Assembly: GCA_016703535.1 (NCBI GenBank)
Contig: JADJBV010000002.1
Coordinates: 372,001 to 436,000, forward strand
DNA from: Deltaproteobacteria bacterium
GTDB taxonomy: Bacteria > Myxococcota > Kuafuiibacteriia > Kuafuiibacteriales > Kuafuiibacteriaceae
Length of the DNA stretch: 64,000 nucleotides
Direction of reading: 5' to 3'
The position numbers and the translations under genes are program-made. Positions 16,149 through 24,146 of the stretch are shown here, piece by piece; the stretch's first letter is position 1; each line of letters begins with the position of its first letter. Under the pieces are notes generated by a model that did no database searches, was not told where the DNA came from, and saw only the letters and a list, made by a program, of their open reading frames with translations.

Positions 16149-17813
16149 TCAGGCCCGTTCGATGTCAAAACCCCCTTCGTCCTCCAGGCTCACCCACCCC
16201 CCCGTCAGGTTGCGGACGTCGTCGAAGCCGCGCTGCGCCAAGATCCGGAGGGCCAAGTGGGCCCGAAAGCCGGAGCGGCAGTAGACGACCAAGGGCCGGT
16301 CGTTGGGCAACTCCTTCACTCGGGCCCGCAACTCGTCGACCGGGACGTGGAGGGCGCCGGCCAGGTGGGCCTGGGCGAACTCCTTTTTGGAGCGGACGTC
16401 GATCACCCGGGGCGGCCGATCGGTGATCAAGGCCTGACGGAGTTCGGCGGCGGTGATCAGTCGGCTGAAGCCCGAGAGATCGTTTTCGGCGACGAAGGCC
16501 ACCAGGTTGACGGGATCGTTGGCCGACGAATAGGGCGGCGCGTAGGACAGATCCAGCTCCGCCAGATCGTGCACCGTCATCCGACCGTGGAGTGCGGTGG
16601 CCAAGACGTCGATGCGCTTTTCGACGCCAGCGTGACCGAAGGCCTGCCCGCCCAAAAGCCGCCCGTTCGAGCGATCGTAGACGATGGCCAAGGCCAACTC
16701 TTGGCCACCCGGGTAGTAGCTGGCGTGGTGATCTTTGTGGATCACCGCCACCCCCACTTGAAAGCCCGCGGTTTTGGCGGCGGTCTCCGAGAGCCCGGTC
16801 ATCGCCGCGGTGGCCTCGAAGATCTTGACCACGCTGGTGCCCAAAGCGCCGCCGTATTTGACGCTCAAGCCCATGGCGTTGGAGGCGGCGATCCGCCCCT
16901 GCCGATTGGCGGGTCCGGCCAAGGGCACCCGCACCCGCTTGCCCGAGACCTTGTGCTCCACCTCCACCATGTCACCCGCCGCCCAGATCGCTGGATCCGA
17001 GGTCCGCAGGTGTTCATCGACCAACAGCCCGCCCGAAGGCCCGATCGTCAGGCCTGCGTTTTTGGCCAAGGTGAGCTCGGGCCGGACCCCGACCGAAAAG
17101 AGCACCAGATCGGCCGGCACTTGTTGCCCGTTGGAGAGCTCGACGGTGTGTGCATCTGCATGCACGGATTTGACGCCGACCCCGGTCAAGACCTGGACGC
17201 CGTTTTCCTCCAGCTCCCGCCCCACCAAACGGCCGAGCTCCCGATCCATGAGGCCCATCACCGTGGGTTGGAGCTCGACCACCGTGGTCTTGAGCCCACG
17301 CTTTTGAAAAGCCTCGGCCATCTCCAGGCCGATGAAGCCGCCGCCCACCACCACCGCGGTTTTGGGCTCCTCTTCTTCGATGTAGCCGTGCAGGCGATCC
17401 ATGTCGGGCACGGTCCACAACTTGAAGACGTGGCGCGCCTCCGAACCCGGCAGCGGCGGCATGATCGGGCTGCCTCCTTGGGAGAGGATCAACTTGTCGT
17501 AGGCCAACCAGGTCTCGCCTTCGGCGCCCCGGATCCGCACCCGTCGGCCAAGACGATCCAGCTCGAGCACCTCGGTGTTGATCATGACCTTCACCGCATA
17601 TCGGGCGTCGAAGCCGGCCGGCGTCTGCAGGAGGAGGCTGGAGCGAGACTCGATGTCCCGGGAGATGAAGTATGGGAGCCCGCAGTTGGCGTAGCTGACG
17701 TAGGGCCCGCGCTCGATCAAAGTGATGTGCGCGTCTTCGTCGATCCGCCGCGCTCGAGCGGCGGCGGTGGCCCCGCCCGCCACTCCTCCGACGATCACCA
17801 ACTCCATACCCAT
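16149..17813 (-). CDS. CoA-disulfide reductase-rhodanese fusion (FAD/NAD-dependent)
   Basis: 554 residues from ATG 17813, with GAGGAGG five bases upstream. The FAD-binding start (LVIVGGVAGGATAAARARR), the catalytic cysteine in SYANCGLPYF near residue 42, the NAD-binding VVVGGGFIGLEMAEA and the second FAD motif (TSDPAIWAAGDMVE) are all present. The dimerisation domain contains the tyrosines of CoA-disulfide reductases. From about residue 455 a rhodanese domain follows with active-site loop VVYCRSGFR (cysteine near 509). Known CoADR-Rhd enzymes reduce CoA disulfide, persulfide or polysulfide with NAD(P)H. Length matches the family (about 550). Likely role: cytosolic redox or sulfane sulfur handling. 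Confidence 0.92.
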   Translation of the reverse strand: MGMELVIVGGVAGGATAAARARRIDEDAHITLIERGPYVSYANCGLPYFISRDIESRSSLLLQTPAGFDARYAVKVMINTEVLELDRLGRRVRIRGAEGETWLAYDKLILSQGGSPIMPPLPGSEARHVFKLWTVPDMDRLHGYIEEEEPKTAVVVGGGFIGLEMAEAFQKRGLKTTVVELQPTVMGLMDRELGRLVGRELEENGVQVLTGVGVKSVHADAHTVELSNGQQVPADLVLFSVGVRPELTLAKNAGLTIGPSGGLLVDEHLRTSDPAIWAAGDMVEVEHKVSGKRVRVPLAGPANRQGRIAASNAMGLSVKYGGALGTSVVKIFEATAAMTGLSETAAKTAGFQVGVAVIHKDHHASYYPGGQELALAIVYDRSNGRLLGGQAFGHAGVEKRIDVLATALHGRMTVHDLAELDLSYAPPYSSANDPVNLVAFVAENDLSGFSRLITAAELRQALITDRPPRVIDVRSKKEFAQAHLAGALHVPVDELRARVKELPNDRPLVVYCRSGFRAHLALRILAQRGFDDVRNLTGGWVSLEDEGGFDIERA

Positions 17814-18054
17814 AAAGCCCTCCTCGGCGATGCCCCGCCTGCCCGTAAGAGCCAGCTTGGGCCCCATTGGGTTCAGGAGAACTTAGGCAAGGGCTATGCC
17901 TGGCGTGGGCCCTTCGGACACCCGGGAGGGGTCACGCATCCGACCCCTGGCGTTACCGATGGCGCCGCCGGGGCCGGCCTCCTTCCGTCGACGCCGATCG
18001 GTCCGGGTGATGCACGCCCTGGAGTTGCCCATTGCCCCTGGGCTGGAGGCTGCC

Positions 18055-18360
18055 ATGCGGACGGGGCCATTGTTCTACGGTTTGTTGTTCTTGATCCTGT
18101 GGACCACCGCGTGTGCGGCGGGCGCCAACGAGCTGACGGGTGTGCCCAACCCCGAAGGTCTGGTGGCTGGGTTTTGGCGGGGGCTGTGGCACGGGTTGAT
18201 CGCGCCGATCACCTTCGTGGTCTCGCTCTTCAGCGACGGGGTCCGGATCTACGAGGTCCACAACAACGGAGGTTGGTACAACTTCGGCTTCCTGTTGGGT
18301 GCCGCGACCTCCTTGGGCGGCAGCGGGGGCGGCGCCGCCCATCGGGCCCGTCGTCGTTGA
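18055..18360 (+). CDS. Small conserved membrane/lipoprotein, about 101 aa
   Basis: Start ATG 18055 is supported by GGAGG five bases upstream; the frame is open 53 residues further upstream but that part is unlikely to be coding. A hydrophobic leader ends in WTTACAAG (lipobox-like), followed by GFWRGLWHGLIAPITFVVSLF, a second hydrophobic stretch, and IYEVHNNGGWYNFGFLLG, ending in a GGSGGG run and an Arg-rich tail. The GLWHG, EVHNNG and WYNFGF words are, as I recall, conserved in a small protein family found across distant phyla, function unknown. The 241-bp region upstream of it (17814-18054) shows no other gene. Confidence 0.75.
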   Translation: MRTGPLFYGLLFLILWTTACAAGANELTGVPNPEGLVAGFWRGLWHGLIAPITFVVSLFSDGVRIYEVHNNGGWYNFGFLLGAATSLGGSGGGAAHRARRR

Positions 18361-18411
18361 CCCGGGTGCCATGGGCTCTCGATGGGATCCGCAAAGGAGC
18401 GAGCCGAAGCC

Positions 18412-18963
18412 ATGAACGTGATGCTCGAGTTGTCGCCCCGCACCTTCTGGTGGCGCACGTTGGTCGTTCACGTGTGCACCTACGCCCTCGTGGGGCTGTT
18501 GGCGATGTTGGTCCTCGACTACCCGCGGCTTTACGCCGAGACCACGCTGCAGCTGTTGATGCGCCCCACCACCTCGGCTTGGGTGGCGGCAGGTCCGGCG
18601 CTCCAGCTCATCCGAGGGAGCCTCTACGCGGGGGTCCTGTGGCCGCTAAGGGGTCAGCTCCTGACGGGGGAGTTCCGCGTGCTCTATGGCCTGCTGGTGG
18701 GGCTCGCGATCCTCGGCCCCGCCGGACCGGCGCCCGGCTCACTCGAGGGCCTGTACTTCACGCGATTGTCGCCGTCGCTGCACCTGATCGGGCTGCCCGA
18801 GGTGTTGCTCCAGACCGCCGCCTTCACCTTTTTGCTCCGTCGGTGGTGTGCTCGACCGCGGCGCTGGATGAACGTGGCTGGGGGCGTCGGGCTCGCGTTG
18901 GTGCTGCTGTTCAGCGTCCTGGGGGTCCTCGACGCGCTCCTCCCGGGCGGCCTCGGCAGGTAA
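18412..18963 (+). CDS. Integral membrane protein of unknown function
   Basis: About 183 residues from ATG 18412, with AAAGGAG 12 bases upstream; ATG 18382 would add 10 residues but places that ribosome site inside the gene. Four predicted membrane segments: VVHVCTYALVGLLAMLVL, a central ALQLIRGSLYAGVLWPL, YGLLVGLAILGPAGPAP, and a C-terminal GVGLALVLLFSVLGVLDALL. The LQLIRGSLYA...PLRG and LPEVLLQT segments are loop-like. It resembles hypothetical membrane proteins that are often found alone; no enzyme motif is visible. It ends 2 bp from the convergent sigma-54 activator gene. Confidence 0.72.
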   Translation: MNVMLELSPRTFWWRTLVVHVCTYALVGLLAMLVLDYPRLYAETTLQLLMRPTTSAWVAAGPALQLIRGSLYAGVLWPLRGQLLTGEFRVLYGLLVGLAILGPAGPAPGSLEGLYFTRLSPSLHLIGLPEVLLQTAAFTFLLRRWCARPRRWMNVAGGVGLALVLLFSVLGVLDALLPGGLGR

Positions 18964-18965
18964 CT

Positions 18966-20381
18966 CTACTCGTCCAAGATCTCGTGTTCGTCGGTTGACT
19001 CGTCGGGGGGTGGTTCACCCCTCCCGCGGGCCAAGATCCGGTGGAGCACGTTGCGGTGCACCTGGGCGGTGTCGGCCGCCTTGGTGACGTTGCCCCCGGC
19101 CTGAGCGACGACGTTTTGGGCGTAGGCCAACTCGAAGGCTTCTAGCGCCTGACGCCGTGCTTCTTTGTAGGGCAGGCCGAAGAAGCGAGAGAAGGCCATG
19201 GCCTCGACCGCCGGATCGGTGGTGGTGCCGCCGCCGGTTTGGCTGCGAGGTCGGCTCTTGAGGCGCAACGCCAAGTTCAGGCCTTCGCTCGACAACGACG
19301 TCGCCTGATCGATCACGTTGCGCAGCTCCCGCACGTTGCCCGGCCAGTCGTACGAAGTGAGGGCCGCGATGATCTCAGGCGTGAGCTCCAGGCCGGCTTT
19401 GCCCGATCTGTCGAGGAAGGACTGGGCCAGGACGACGATGTCCTCTCGGCGTTCCCGGAGCGGCGGCAGGTTCACTCGCACCACTGCCAAGCGGAAGTAG
19501 AGATCGCTGCGGAAGCGGCGCTCACGGACCTCGGTCTCCAGGGCTCGGTTGGTCGCGGCGATCACCCGCACGTCGATGGGGCGATTTTCGTTGCTGCCGA
19601 CCGGCTTGACCCGCCGGGTCTCCAGCACCCGAAGCAAGCGAGGTTGCAGCGCCGCCGGCAACTCCCCCAACTCGTCGAGGAAGATGGTGCCGCCGTTGGC
19701 CGCCTCGAAGGCGCCGATCCGATCGGTGACCGCGTTGGTGAAGGCGCCCTTCACGTGACCGAACAGTTCACTTTCGATCAAGGTCGCTGGGATCGAGGCG
19801 CAGTCGACCACGATGAACGGTTGTTTGGCCCGTTTGCTGGCCTGATGGATGGCCTCGGCCACGACCTCTTTGCCGGTGCCGGTTTCGCCCGAGATCAAGA
19901 CGGTGGCGTCGGTCTTGGAGGCTCGCTCCAACACCGCAAAGACCTCTCGCATCCGCCGGCTCTTGCCGAGCAAAGGCCCGAAGGCGGCGGCCTGAGAGGG
20001 GGGCAGCGGATCCGATTTTTCGGGGGCGACCAGCTGCAGTTCGGTCTCACCGACCTGGAACACCGCGCCGGGTTGGAGGTTGATGGCCTCGAAGCGGCTG
20101 CCCTCGAAGTAGCTGCCGTTGGTGGAGCCCAGGTCTTTGGCGGTGACCACCCCGCCCTTGTTGACCAGCTCCAGGTGTTTTCGGGACACCGAAAGATCGG
20201 GGAGCCGGAGGGTGGTCTCGAAGCCCGAACCGATGATGAAGGGTTCGTGCCCCAAGATGATGGCCTCGTTGCCCTTGAGCTCACCGGAGAGGATCCGCAG
20301 GATCAGGACCCCTTCCGAACCAGCGATGGTGCTCGCCCCGAGCACCCGGGTGATCCGGGTATGGCGCTCCTCGTCGGCCAC
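18966..20381 (-). CDS. FHA-domain sigma-54-dependent activator with variant GAFTNA loop
   Basis: About 471 residues from GTG 20381 (VADEERHT); a TTG start 13 codons upstream is also open. The N-terminal FHA domain (residues ~25-110) has GSGF, SVSRKHLELV and LGSTNGSYFEG, the phosphothreonine-binding residues. The AAA+ domain has Walker A GETGTGKE near 160, ESELFGHVKGAFTNA, and Walker B TIFLDELGEL. The sigma-54 contact loop, normally GAFTGA, reads GAFTNA; such substitutions usually weaken open-complex formation. The C-terminal Fis-like helix-turn-helix (GGNVTKAADTAQVHRNVLHRIL) is present. FHA activators are typically switched on by Ser/Thr kinases. Divergent from the lipoprotein-ABC operon (86-bp gap), which may be its target. 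Confidence 0.9.
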   Translation of the reverse strand: MADEERHTRITRVLGASTIAGSEGVLILRILSGELKGNEAIILGHEPFIIGSGFETTLRLPDLSVSRKHLELVNKGGVVTAKDLGSTNGSYFEGSRFEAINLQPGAVFQVGETELQLVAPEKSDPLPPSQAAAFGPLLGKSRRMREVFAVLERASKTDATVLISGETGTGKEVVAEAIHQASKRAKQPFIVVDCASIPATLIESELFGHVKGAFTNAVTDRIGAFEAANGGTIFLDELGELPAALQPRLLRVLETRRVKPVGSNENRPIDVRVIAATNRALETEVRERRFRSDLYFRLAVVRVNLPPLRERREDIVVLAQSFLDRSGKAGLELTPEIIAALTSYDWPGNVRELRNVIDQATSLSSEGLNLALRLKSRPRSQTGGGTTTDPAVEAMAFSRFFGLPYKEARRQALEAFELAYAQNVVAQAGGNVTKAADTAQVHRNVLHRILARGRGEPPPDESTDEHEILDE

Positions 20382-20428
20382 TCGCCCCGAGAATCTTGCA
20401 GCGATCCGCCCCCGGTTCAAGCCGCGCG

Positions 20429-20467
20429 TTGACGCTGGGCGTCCGAGGGCTTTCTACTCCCCGCCCG
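20429..20467 (+). promoter_or_regulatory. Putative promoter of the lipoprotein-ABC operon
   Basis: TTGACG at 20429-20434; 17 bases later TTCTAC (20452-20457), overlapping TACTCC at 20455-20460; then CCGCCCG and ATG at 20468. It lies in the divergent gap with the FHA activator gene. The -35 is good, the -10 is weak. Confidence 0.4.
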
Positions 20468-22108
20468 ATGCGTTTCCCCCTCCGCCTGGCCTCCATCCTG
20501 GCCTTCGCCACCTTGTCGAGCTGCAGCGGCTGCCAAAAAGGGGGCGGAGAGGCCCGGCGTTTTGTGGGCAAAGAGGCCGAGGCGATCCTGGAGGTCCGGG
20601 ACCTGAGCCTTTTGGTCCGCACGCGTCAGAAGCTCTTGGCCAACTTCGGGTCAGTGGTCTCCAGCCAGCAGGTCGAGGGCCTCCAACAAGAGGTGACCTT
20701 GCGCCTGGGCTTCGATCCCTCGACCCCCGAGGGCCTGGCCGCCGCGGGCCTGCCCCCCAGCGGCAGCGTCGCGGTGGAGCTCAAGGACGGTGGCTCCAGC
20801 GCCTTGTGGGTGCTCCCGGTGGCCGACGGCAAGAAGTTCGCCGAGACCTTGGACAAGGTGGTGCGGGCCCGGGCCACCGTCGACGAGGTCTCGAAAGAGA
20901 AGGTCGAAGGCCAAGAGTTGACCGCCTTCGTCAGCGCCTTCGGGGCCGAAAAGATCTCGGTCGCGACCTACACCCTCCACCAGGGCTTCGGTTTGGTCGG
21001 GGTCGGGAGCCAGGGCAAGGCCATGGTCTTGGCCGCCTTGTCCCGAAAGCCCGAGACCGCCATCGAGGCCCACCCCGAATACCAGGCCCAGGTGCAGGCC
21101 TTGGGCAGCAGCTGGGAGGCCCGCTTGATCTCACCGTCGGGCGCCCTGGCTTTGCAAGGTGCCTTGCGGACCGCCTCCCGGGCTCTGCCGCTGCGGGGTT
21201 TGGATCAACACCCGGATCTGGCCCGCCTCAAGAGCGCGGGTTGGGCCCTCGACTTCTCGGGCAACACCGCCAAAGTGCAAGGCCGCTTGCGCCTCGACCC
21301 CGAAGGCCTCCAAAAGTCGAAGGCCCTCTTCGCCAGCCGTGGTGCGCCGAGCCCCGGCGTTTTGGCCGTCGATCTGCCCCGGGCCGCGATTTTTCTCCAG
21401 GTCGCGGGCAGCGTGCCCGGCTTGCTCGAGGCCATCGCCCCGGCCGGCACGCCCCCCCGGGCCAAGCTGGAGGCCCTCTACGCCAAGCTGAAGAGTGACC
21501 TCTCCACCGACCTCGAAAAAGAGGTCTTGCCGATCTTGAGTGGCCACGCCGCCGTCGCCGTAGGCCTGGGAGATCTGGGCGGGCGGGGCTTCGAGGTCCT
21601 GATGCAGAACCCCCTCGGCCTGCTCTGGAGCGCGGCGGCGATCGGCGTCGAAGATCCCAGCGCCTTGTTGGCGGTGGAGCGGCGCCTGGATCCGGGCCTG
21701 ACCGCTCAAGGCCTGCAGATCGGCAGCCGCGAAGTAGGAGGCATCAAGATCCGCAGCGTCACCCAGTCGATCGGCGGGACCCCCGCCACCTTGGTCGAGA
21801 GTTTTGGCCGGGAAAAGGCGATGATCTTGGCCAATGAGCCGGTGATCGCCGATCAACTCGCCACCTCGGTCGGCAAAGATCGGCTGGGGGGCCAGCCCGG
21901 CTTGGCGTTGGAGGTGCGCTTCACCGAACTCAGCCGTTCGGTGGCCGCGGTGGATCTGGGCTCGGCGCCGCTCTTGTTCCGCTCGATGATCGCCAAAGGC
22001 ATGGAGACCTTGGCCTCTTTGGACACCCTGACCGCCAAGGTGCACCCGACCGAAGACGGCATTGGGATGGAAGCGACCCTGAAGGCTCGGGTCGGAACCG
22101 GGCCGTGA
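20468..22108 (+). CDS. Large lipoprotein of unknown function (DUF3352-like layout)
   Basis: 546 residues from ATG 20468; a short leader ends in SSCSGC, either cysteine being a possible lipidation site. The first mature part (AEAILEVRDLSLLVRTRQKLLANFG) and the alternating domains of VEVRFTEL, AMILANEPVIADQL and LDTLTAKVHPTEDGIGMEATL type resemble DUF3352-like secreted proteins that are built from two similar halves. No enzyme motif. It is translationally coupled (GTGA, 4-nt overlap) to an ABC transporter ATPase, so a role with that transporter is likely. Two exact copies of the GCAAG-N4-CTTGC dyad lie in it (21154 and 21277), 109 bp apart. Confidence 0.76.
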   Translation: MRFPLRLASILAFATLSSCSGCQKGGGEARRFVGKEAEAILEVRDLSLLVRTRQKLLANFGSVVSSQQVEGLQQEVTLRLGFDPSTPEGLAAAGLPPSGSVAVELKDGGSSALWVLPVADGKKFAETLDKVVRARATVDEVSKEKVEGQELTAFVSAFGAEKISVATYTLHQGFGLVGVGSQGKAMVLAALSRKPETAIEAHPEYQAQVQALGSSWEARLISPSGALALQGALRTASRALPLRGLDQHPDLARLKSAGWALDFSGNTAKVQGRLRLDPEGLQKSKALFASRGAPSPGVLAVDLPRAAIFLQVAGSVPGLLEAIAPAGTPPRAKLEALYAKLKSDLSTDLEKEVLPILSGHAAVAVGLGDLGGRGFEVLMQNPLGLLWSAAAIGVEDPSALLAVERRLDPGLTAQGLQIGSREVGGIKIRSVTQSIGGTPATLVESFGREKAMILANEPVIADQLATSVGKDRLGGQPGLALEVRFTELSRSVAAVDLGSAPLLFRSMIAKGMETLASLDTLTAKVHPTEDGIGMEATLKARVGTGP

Positions 22109-22773
22109 GTGAGCCGATCCTCGCCCTGACCGGGATCCGCCGAGAGATCCAAGAAGGGGGCCGGACCCGGCCGATCTTGAGTGGGATCGATCTGGTGGTG
22201 TCGCCCGGCCAGTTGGTGGCGTTGGTGGGGCCCAGCGGTTGCGGCAAGACCACCTTGTTGTCGGTCGCCGGCGCGTTGGACGCCGACTACCAAGGGGAGG
22301 CGCGGCTCCTCGGCCAAGATCTGCGACAGCTCAACGACGACGCCCGGACCCGGCTGCGCAACGAACAGCTGGGCTTCGTCTTTCAGGCCTTTCACCTCCT
22401 TGAGCACTTGAGCGTCGCTGAAAACGTGGCGGTGCCGCTGTGGCTCCGAGATCCGCCGATCCCAGAAGTGCAAGCCAACTTGCAAGTTCAGGCTCGCCTC
22501 GACGAAGTGGGTTTGGGTGATCGAGGCAACGAGTCGGTGCGGCAACTTTCGGGCGGTGAACGGCAGCGGGTGGCGATCGCCCGGGCGTTGGTGGGTGGCC
22601 CCAAGTTGTTGTTGGCCGACGAACCCACCGGCAACCTGGATCAGGTCACCGGCGCCAAGATCGCCGAGCTCTTCGAACAGATCCGCAAGTTGGATTGTGC
22701 GGTCTTGATCGCCACCCACGATCGATCGTTGGCGGCCCGGGCCGATCAGGTGATCGAGCTGGGGGTGCCATGA
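22105..22773 (+). CDS. ABC transporter ATP-binding protein (LolD/MacB-type)
   Basis: 222 residues from GTG 22105, overlapping the upstream stop by 4 nt. Walker A GPSGCGKTT at residues 41-49, Q-loop in FVFQAFHLLEHL, signature LSGGERQRVAIARAL near 147, Walker B LLLADEPTGNLD near 167 and switch histidine in IATHD. The DEPTGNLD and Q-loop words are typical of the LolD/MacB/FtsE group that powers envelope-directed transporters rather than solute importers. It pairs with the FtsX-like permease immediately downstream (ATGA overlap). One exact dyad copy lies at 22470. Confidence 0.93.
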   Translation: MSEPILALTGIRREIQEGGRTRPILSGIDLVVSPGQLVALVGPSGCGKTTLLSVAGALDADYQGEARLLGQDLRQLNDDARTRLRNEQLGFVFQAFHLLEHLSVAENVAVPLWLRDPPIPEVQANLQVQARLDEVGLGDRGNESVRQLSGGERQRVAIARALVGGPKLLLADEPTGNLDQVTGAKIAELFEQIRKLDCAVLIATHDRSLAARADQVIELGVP

Positions 22774-24044
22774 GGTTGGGGGCCCTTTTGCGCCGGGATC
22801 TGGCCCGCAGCCGCCGGAAGTTGGCCTCGGTGGGTTTGGCGGTGGCGGGCAGCGTTGCGGTCATCACCTTGCTCGGTTCGGTGGCCCTCGGCCTTTATCA
22901 AGGGGTGGTCGCGCCGCTCTTGCCGCGCCTGCCTTTGGACCTCCTGAAGGTCGAGCCCAAGACGGTTTCGGTCGGCCTCTTGGCCTTGGACGCCGGCGCC
23001 TTGGGGGGTGGACTCGACGAAGTGGCCTTGGCCCGCTTGCGCAAGTTGGAGGGTGTCACCGCGGTTTATCCCGTGGTGGGCTCGGCCTTCCCGATCAGCG
23101 CCTCGGGCGGCGAGGGATTTTTGGGGCGCCGCCTGCGGGCCGACATCTTCGCCACCGGCCTCGATCCGGCCTTGGTCGGCGGCGACGTGGCCAAAGGCTA
23201 CAGCTTCGAGGATCGAAGTGAAGGTCCGATCCCGGTGTTGGTCGCCCGGCGTTTGTTGGAGCTCTACAACTCGACGGTCGCGTCGGCGATCGAAAGGCCC
23301 AAGTTGTCGGCCGAGATGGTGATCGGCTTTCAGTTCGAGTTGGTGCTCGGCTCCTCGATGGCCCGAGGCACGCCCGATCCCAACCGGGTCAGCACCCGGG
23401 TCGCCCAGGTGGTCGGCTTTTCGGATCACGCCAACCTGGTCGGCATCACCATCCCCGAGGCCACTTTGCGGCGGCTCAACGCGGGCTACGATCGCCCGGT
23501 CAGCCCCTTGGCGGCGGCCTACGTGAAGGTCGACGGTCCGGGGCGAGCGGGGCCGGTGTCCCAAGCGATCGAACGGGCGGGCCTCGCGGTGGATGAGACG
23601 CCCAAGATCATCGGCACCGCCTTGACGATCGCCGCGGTGGTGTTGGGGCTGTTTGCGGTGATGTTGTTGTTGCTCGCCGCCTTCGGCATCACCCAGACCT
23701 TCTTCTTGTTGGTCGCCGAACGCCGGCTGGAGTTGGCCATCTTGCGGGCCTTGGGGGCCCGGGCCGGAGATCTGGCGCGGCTGGTCTTGTGGGAGGCGAG
23801 TTTGGTCGGCGCCCTCGGCGGACTCTTCGGGGTGATCGTCGGGGCGAGCGTGGCCTGGGTCCTGGACCGGGTGGTGATCGGCCAACTCCCCGACCTGCCC
23901 TTTCGGCCGGAACACGTGGTGGCCTTTTCGCCGGCCCTTTTGTTAGGGGCCGCGTTTTTGGGGGTCGTGGCCGCGTTTTTGGGCGCCTTGGTCCCCGCTT
24001 GGCGGGCCGCCGGCGCCAACCCCGCCACCGCCCTCCGAAGTTGA
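22770..24044 (+). CDS. FtsX-like ABC transporter permease (MacB/LolC-type)
   Basis: 424 residues from ATG 22770 (ATGA overlap with the ATPase stop). One membrane segment near residues 20-45, a ~200-residue periplasmic domain (with PKTVSVGLLALD, EGVTAVYPVVGSAFPISAS), then three membrane segments at the C-terminus with the FtsX motif LLVAERRLELAILRALGAR between the first two and VPAWRAAGANPATALR at the very end. This is the four-helix MacB/LolCE topology. Together with the upstream lipoprotein and ATPase it should move a lipoprotein, peptide or other envelope substrate out of the inner membrane; the substrate is unknown. Confidence 0.9.
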   Translation: MRLGALLRRDLARSRRKLASVGLAVAGSVAVITLLGSVALGLYQGVVAPLLPRLPLDLLKVEPKTVSVGLLALDAGALGGGLDEVALARLRKLEGVTAVYPVVGSAFPISASGGEGFLGRRLRADIFATGLDPALVGGDVAKGYSFEDRSEGPIPVLVARRLLELYNSTVASAIERPKLSAEMVIGFQFELVLGSSMARGTPDPNRVSTRVAQVVGFSDHANLVGITIPEATLRRLNAGYDRPVSPLAAAYVKVDGPGRAGPVSQAIERAGLAVDETPKIIGTALTIAAVVLGLFAVMLLLLAAFGITQTFFLLVAERRLELAILRALGARAGDLARLVLWEASLVGALGGLFGVIVGASVAWVLDRVVIGQLPDLPFRPEHVVAFSPALLLGAAFLGVVAAFLGALVPAWRAAGANPATALRS

Positions 24045-24146
24045 TCCCCTGGCACAGCCGTTGCGAAGGACTCCTCTGCGCGTGGTGCAGGTGAGGGCGA
24101 AGCGCCCGAAATCTCTTTGCCGTCGCGTCGAAAAACTGAGGACTCC

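Noticed and set aside
17153..17168. Palindrome GTGCATCTGCATGCAC inside the CoA-disulfide reductase gene
   Set aside because: Single, imperfect occurrence in coding sequence without a partner site.
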